8,084 nt of DNA from JAXGPF01 sp964650945 (GTDB taxonomy: Bacteria; Verrucomicrobiota; Kiritimatiellia; JAAZAB01). The notes beneath the pieces are model-generated. The model saw nothing but the letters and a program-made list of their open reading frames with translations. It did not search any database and had not been told where the DNA came from. A program made the translations under genes and the position numbers. Positions within the stretch are counted from its first letter, which is position 1. Every line of letters begins with the position of its first letter. The stretch is taken from positions 1 through 8,084 of the forward strand of contig CAZYXU010000160.1 in NCBI GenBank assembly GCA_964650945.1, read 5' to 3'. Below are positions 6,473 through 8,084 of this stretch, piece after piece.

Positions 6473-6516
6473 ATACATTTTTGTATCATCACTTTAAATT
6501 AAATACAATTTTGTAC
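6473..6516 (+). promoter_or_regulatory. Paired palindromic operator-like sites over a possible promoter
   Basis: ATACATTTTTGTAT (6473-6486) and ATACAATTTTGTAC (6503-6516) differ at two of 14 positions. Both are inverted repeats of the form ATACA-N4-TGTA(T/C) and start 30 bases apart, about three helical turns. TTGTAT (6481-6486) and TACAAT (6504-6509) are 17 bases apart and match the -35 and -10 consensus at four and five of six positions, so each palindrome would cover one promoter element. The first palindrome extends outward with GAT/ATC (6469-6490) after one mismatch. No regulator is identified and no gene directly follows. Confidence 0.4.
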
Positions 6517-6660
6517 GATTATCAGGGGCAACCAGGCTGCCGCACAGTTCCGCGCCGGTGCTGACGGCAGTGTCATTTTCGGCGGATTTCCTGCATTTCT
6601 AGCAAAGATAAATCCGGCTAAAAACAGATAGACAGTAAATTTCAAAACTCACGTTTTGAA
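6516..6660 (+). ncRNA. Candidate structured RNA segment (speculative)
   Basis: Downstream of the possible promoter at 6481-6509 lies a GC-rich island that folds: CTGCC (6537-6541) pairs with GGCAG (6566-6570), and GCAC (6542-6545) with GTGC (6558-6561), leaving a four-base bulge. At 6641-6660 TTCAAAAC and GTTTTGAA form an eight-base stem with a TCAC loop, but no T tract follows. The segment matches no RNA family I know. A degraded pseudogene or plain spacer is equally possible. Confidence 0.2.
6641..6660. repeat. Eight-base perfect inverted repeat
   Basis: TTCAAAAC (6641-6648) and GTTTTGAA (6653-6660) are separated by TCAC. Directly after comes the ten-base palindrome ATGAATTCAT (6660-6669), and ATGATT (6668-6673) pairs with AATCAT (6692-6697). 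It could be a weak bidirectional transcription end or a protein site; the absence of a T run argues against a standard terminator. Confidence 0.5.
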
Positions 6661-6743
6661 TGAATTCATGATTCGGAAGTCAGAATTATAAATCATTACA
6701 AAATGCACAATATCTACGCGTTACACTTCTGTAAAATTTCAGG

Positions 6744-6771
6744 CACCGAACACCGAACACTGTACACTTTT
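6744..6771 (+). repeat. Short second heptamer array, CACCGAA type
   Basis: Four heptamers in phase: CACCGAA at 6744 and again at 6751, CACTGTA at 6758 and CACTTTT at 6765. The unit shares the seven-base length and CAC(C/T)G core with the array before tyrS, pointing to one dispersed repeat family. Confidence 0.6.
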
Positions 6772-6798
6772 TAAAGAGACTCAGATAGCGCCAAGGGC

Positions 6799-6842
6799 AA
6801 ACGGCTCGGCAGGGACGCCTCGCCCTACCCGGAACGCCGTTT
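6799..6842. repeat. REP-like imperfect palindromic element
   Basis: An outer seven-base stem, AAACGGC (6799-6805) with GCCGTTT (6836-6842), encloses a GC-rich inner hairpin: AGGG plus CG (6811-6817, one bulged A) pairs with CG plus CCCT (6821-6826). On the minus strand the core reads GGGCGAGGCGTCCC then TGCCGAGCC. I associate this core with a dispersed intergenic repeat in Verrucomicrobiota/Lentisphaerota-type genomes (memory, not a search). On the plus strand it is followed by TTT, so it might also terminate transcripts. A minus-strand reading frame through it is repeat-derived. Confidence 0.6.
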
Positions 6843-6923
6843 TAACCGAAATCTTTTTCCCCGAGCTTACAATGGCCGTGCCCCCAGACCGTATAACCAG
6901 AAAATTCCGATGCAGCGAACACC

Positions 6924-6939
6924 TGGCACGATAAATGCT
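6924..6939 (+). promoter_or_regulatory. Sigma-54 (RpoN) promoter of glnA
   Basis: TGGCACGATAAATGCT fits the -24/-12 consensus TGGCACG-N4-TTGCW with exact spacing and one mismatch (A for the first T of TTGC). The invariant GG (6925-6926) and GC (6937-6938) are present. Transcription would start near 6950, giving a leader of about 55 bases. Control of glnA by sigma-54 and an NtrC-type activator is well known in proteobacteria; here it implies RpoN and an activator elsewhere in the genome. I found no clear NtrC-type palindrome upstream. Confidence 0.8.
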
Positions 6940-6993
6940 TTTATAAAACTTGTAGTTTGAAGTCATTTTTTAAACACCCACAAGGCATTTAAC

Positions 6994-6999
6994 AAGGAG
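6994..6999 (+). promoter_or_regulatory. Shine-Dalgarno of glnA
   Basis: AAGGAG ends five bases before the ATG at 7005 and fixes the glnA start. It is a strong site, unlike those of rpsA and tyrS. Confidence 0.8.
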
Positions 7000-7004
7000 C
7001 AGCA

Positions 7005-8084
7005 ATGGACGGCATCAAGCACCCGGCGGACGTAGTCAGCCTGATCAAGCGCGAGAAAATCGAAGTGGTGGATTTCCGGTTCATGGATTTCCCGGGATTA
7101 TGGCAGCATTTTTCCGTGCCGGCGGCTGAAGTCAGCGAAGGCACTTTTGAAAAAGGCCTGGGATTTGACGGTTCCAGCATCCGCGGCTGGCAGGCGATCA
7201 ACGAATCCGACATGCTGGTCAAGCCGCAATCCGAGACGGCATTTATCGATCCGTTCTTCAAGGCCAAAACCCTGGTGATGATCTGCAATATCTGCGATCC
7301 GATCACCGGCGAGGACTATACCCGCGACCCGCGCAACATCGCCCGGAAGGCGGAAGCCTACCTGCTCCAAACCGGCGTGGCCGACACCGGCTACTTCGGA
7401 CCGGAAGCCGAATTTTTTGTTTTTGACGATGTCCGGTTCGATCAAAACTCGCATGAAGGTTACTATCACCTGGATTCGATCGAAGGCCAGTGGAACAGCG
7501 GCCGGGTGGAGAATCCCAACCTGGGCTACAAGACGCGCTACAAGGAAGGCTATTTCCCCGTGCCCCCCAGCGACACCCTCCAGGACATCCGCAGCGAGAT
7601 GATGTTGACCCTGGAGCGCATCGGTATTCCGATTGAAGCCCAGCATCATGAAGTGGCGACCGGCGGGCAATGCGAGATCGACATGCGCTTCAACTCCCTG
7701 GTGAACATCGCGGACAGCATGTTGAAATACAAATATGTCATCAAGAATGTCGCGCTCGCCCACAACAAGACGGCGACTTTCATGCCCAAACCGTTGTTTA
7801 ACGATAACGGGAGCGGCATGCACGTGCACATGTCGCTCTGGAAAAACGGCAGGAACCTGTTCGCCGGCGACGGTTATGCCGGGATGTCGGAGATGGCGAT
7901 GTTCGCCATCGGCGGCATCCTCCGGCACGCGCCGTCGCTGCTGGCGATTGTCAGCCCCACCACCAACAGCTACAAGCGGCTGGTGCCGGGCTACGAGGCG
8001 CCGGTCAATCTGGCCTACTCGCGGCGCAACCGCAGCGCCGCGGTCCGCCTGCCGATGTATTCGCCCTCGGACAAGGCCAAGCGC
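7005..8084 (+). CDS. glnA: Glutamine synthetase type I, 3' end outside window
   Basis: Makes glutamine from glutamate, ammonia and ATP; cytoplasmic dodecamer and entry point of nitrogen assimilation. The first 360 codons (of about 470 expected) are open to the window edge. Visible: beta-Grasp segment with FDGSSIRGW (54-62) and INESDM (65-70), metal/substrate site GPEAEFFVFDD (132-142, with E134 and E136), HHEVATGGQCEI (214-225, with E216 and E224), NGSGMHVHMS (268-277, with H273), TTNSYKRLVPGYEAP (319-333) and RNRSA (341-345). Numbering is about four above E. coli. The insertion around 160-190 (GQWNSGRV to EGYFPVPP) marks the GSI-beta type, which is often regulated by adenylylation; the target tyrosine would lie beyond the edge, so this cannot be checked. 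The sigma-54 promoter upstream fits nitrogen-controlled expression. Confidence 0.97.
   Translation, partial: MDGIKHPADVVSLIKREKIEVVDFRFMDFPGLWQHFSVPAAEVSEGTFEKGLGFDGSSIRGWQAINESDMLVKPQSETAFIDPFFKAKTLVMICNICDPITGEDYTRDPRNIARKAEAYLLQTGVADTGYFGPEAEFFVFDDVRFDQNSHEGYYHLDSIEGQWNSGRVENPNLGYKTRYKEGYFPVPPSDTLQDIRSEMMLTLERIGIPIEAQHHEVATGGQCEIDMRFNSLVNIADSMLKYKYVIKNVALAHNKTATFMPKPLFNDNGSGMHVHMSLWKNGRNLFAGDGYAGMSEMAMFAIGGILRHAPSLLAIVSPTTNSYKRLVPGYEAPVNLAYSRRNRSAAVRLPMYSPSDKAKR

Larger units (their letters stand above)
6422..7004. other. 583-base intergenic region tyrS-glnA, no convincing gene
   Basis: No plus-strand ORF here has a start, ribosome site and plausible protein; the best, a 23-codon ATG frame near 6703, lacks a Shine-Dalgarno. 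The composition is much more AT-rich than the flanking genes, with two GC-rich islands (about 6525-6590 and 6795-6840). The region holds, in order: two palindromes over a possible promoter, a foldable GC island, a strong inverted repeat, a short heptamer array, a REP-like element and the glnA sigma-54 promoter. A small hairpin, CCAA (6423-6426) with TTGG (6430-6433), just after the tyrS stop has no T tract. No classical tyrS terminator is seen. Confidence 0.7.

Noticed and set aside
6742..6780. NtrC-type enhancer site for glnA in the CACC-rich stretch
   Set aside because: The GCACC motifs are in direct, seven-base-spaced order, with no GGTGC partner at the right distance.
6781..6966. 61-codon minus-strand frame upstream of glnA
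   Set aside because: It reads through the REP-like element and the sigma-54 promoter; the VGRGVPAEP part is a translation of the repeat, and there is no ribosome site.
7098..7928. Minus-strand frame of 276 codons within glnA
   Set aside because: Antisense to conserved glutamine synthetase motifs; a histidine- and valine-rich shadow.

Overview
The window is ordinary chromosomal housekeeping DNA from a GC-rich bacterium with AT-rich intergenic regions. Gene content points to the PVC superphylum (Verrucomicrobiota, Kiritimatiellota or Lentisphaerota), though this is inference. The evidence is a bacterial V-type ATPase cluster in the order E, DUF2764 protein, A, B (the order I recall from Chlamydia), a six-S1-domain ribosomal protein S1, a sigma-54 promoter in front of glnA, and a dispersed GC-rich palindromic element of a kind I associate with such genomes.

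Layout. Positions 1-2980, minus strand: a tightly packed V-type ATPase operon read leftward, atpE, DUF2764 gene, atpA, then atpB, which leaves the window after 15 codons. Positions 2981-3241: a divergent AT-rich spacer holding the start signals of the ATPase operon and of rpsA, two terminator-like hairpins in the rpsA direction, and an almost U-free rpsA leader without a Shine-Dalgarno. Positions 3242-5032, plus: rpsA. Positions 5051-5200: a degenerate tandem array of 21 in-phase heptamers (core CACTG) that fills the whole gap and ends at the tyrS start codon. Positions 5201-6421, plus: tyrS. Positions 6422-7004: a 583-base gap without a convincing gene but full of structure. It holds two near-identical palindromes over a possible promoter, a foldable segment that could be a small RNA, a second short heptamer array, a REP-like palindromic element and a sigma-54 promoter. 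Positions 7005-8084, plus: the first 360 codons of a type I glutamine synthetase, glnA.

The genes fall into three functional sets: rotary ion pumping or ATP synthesis (V-ATPase), translation (S1 and tyrosyl-tRNA synthetase, possibly co-transcribed), and nitrogen assimilation (glnA under sigma-54). I see no defence system, mobile gene, CRISPR, tRNA or rRNA. The most unusual element is the heptamer array before tyrS. Its last six repeat pairs read as a row of mini-hairpins at a 14-base pitch, each with an ACT loop. The variable bases of neighbouring repeats are complementary, including one compensatory change on both sides of a stem. A related heptamer array occurs upstream of glnA, which suggests a dispersed repeat family.
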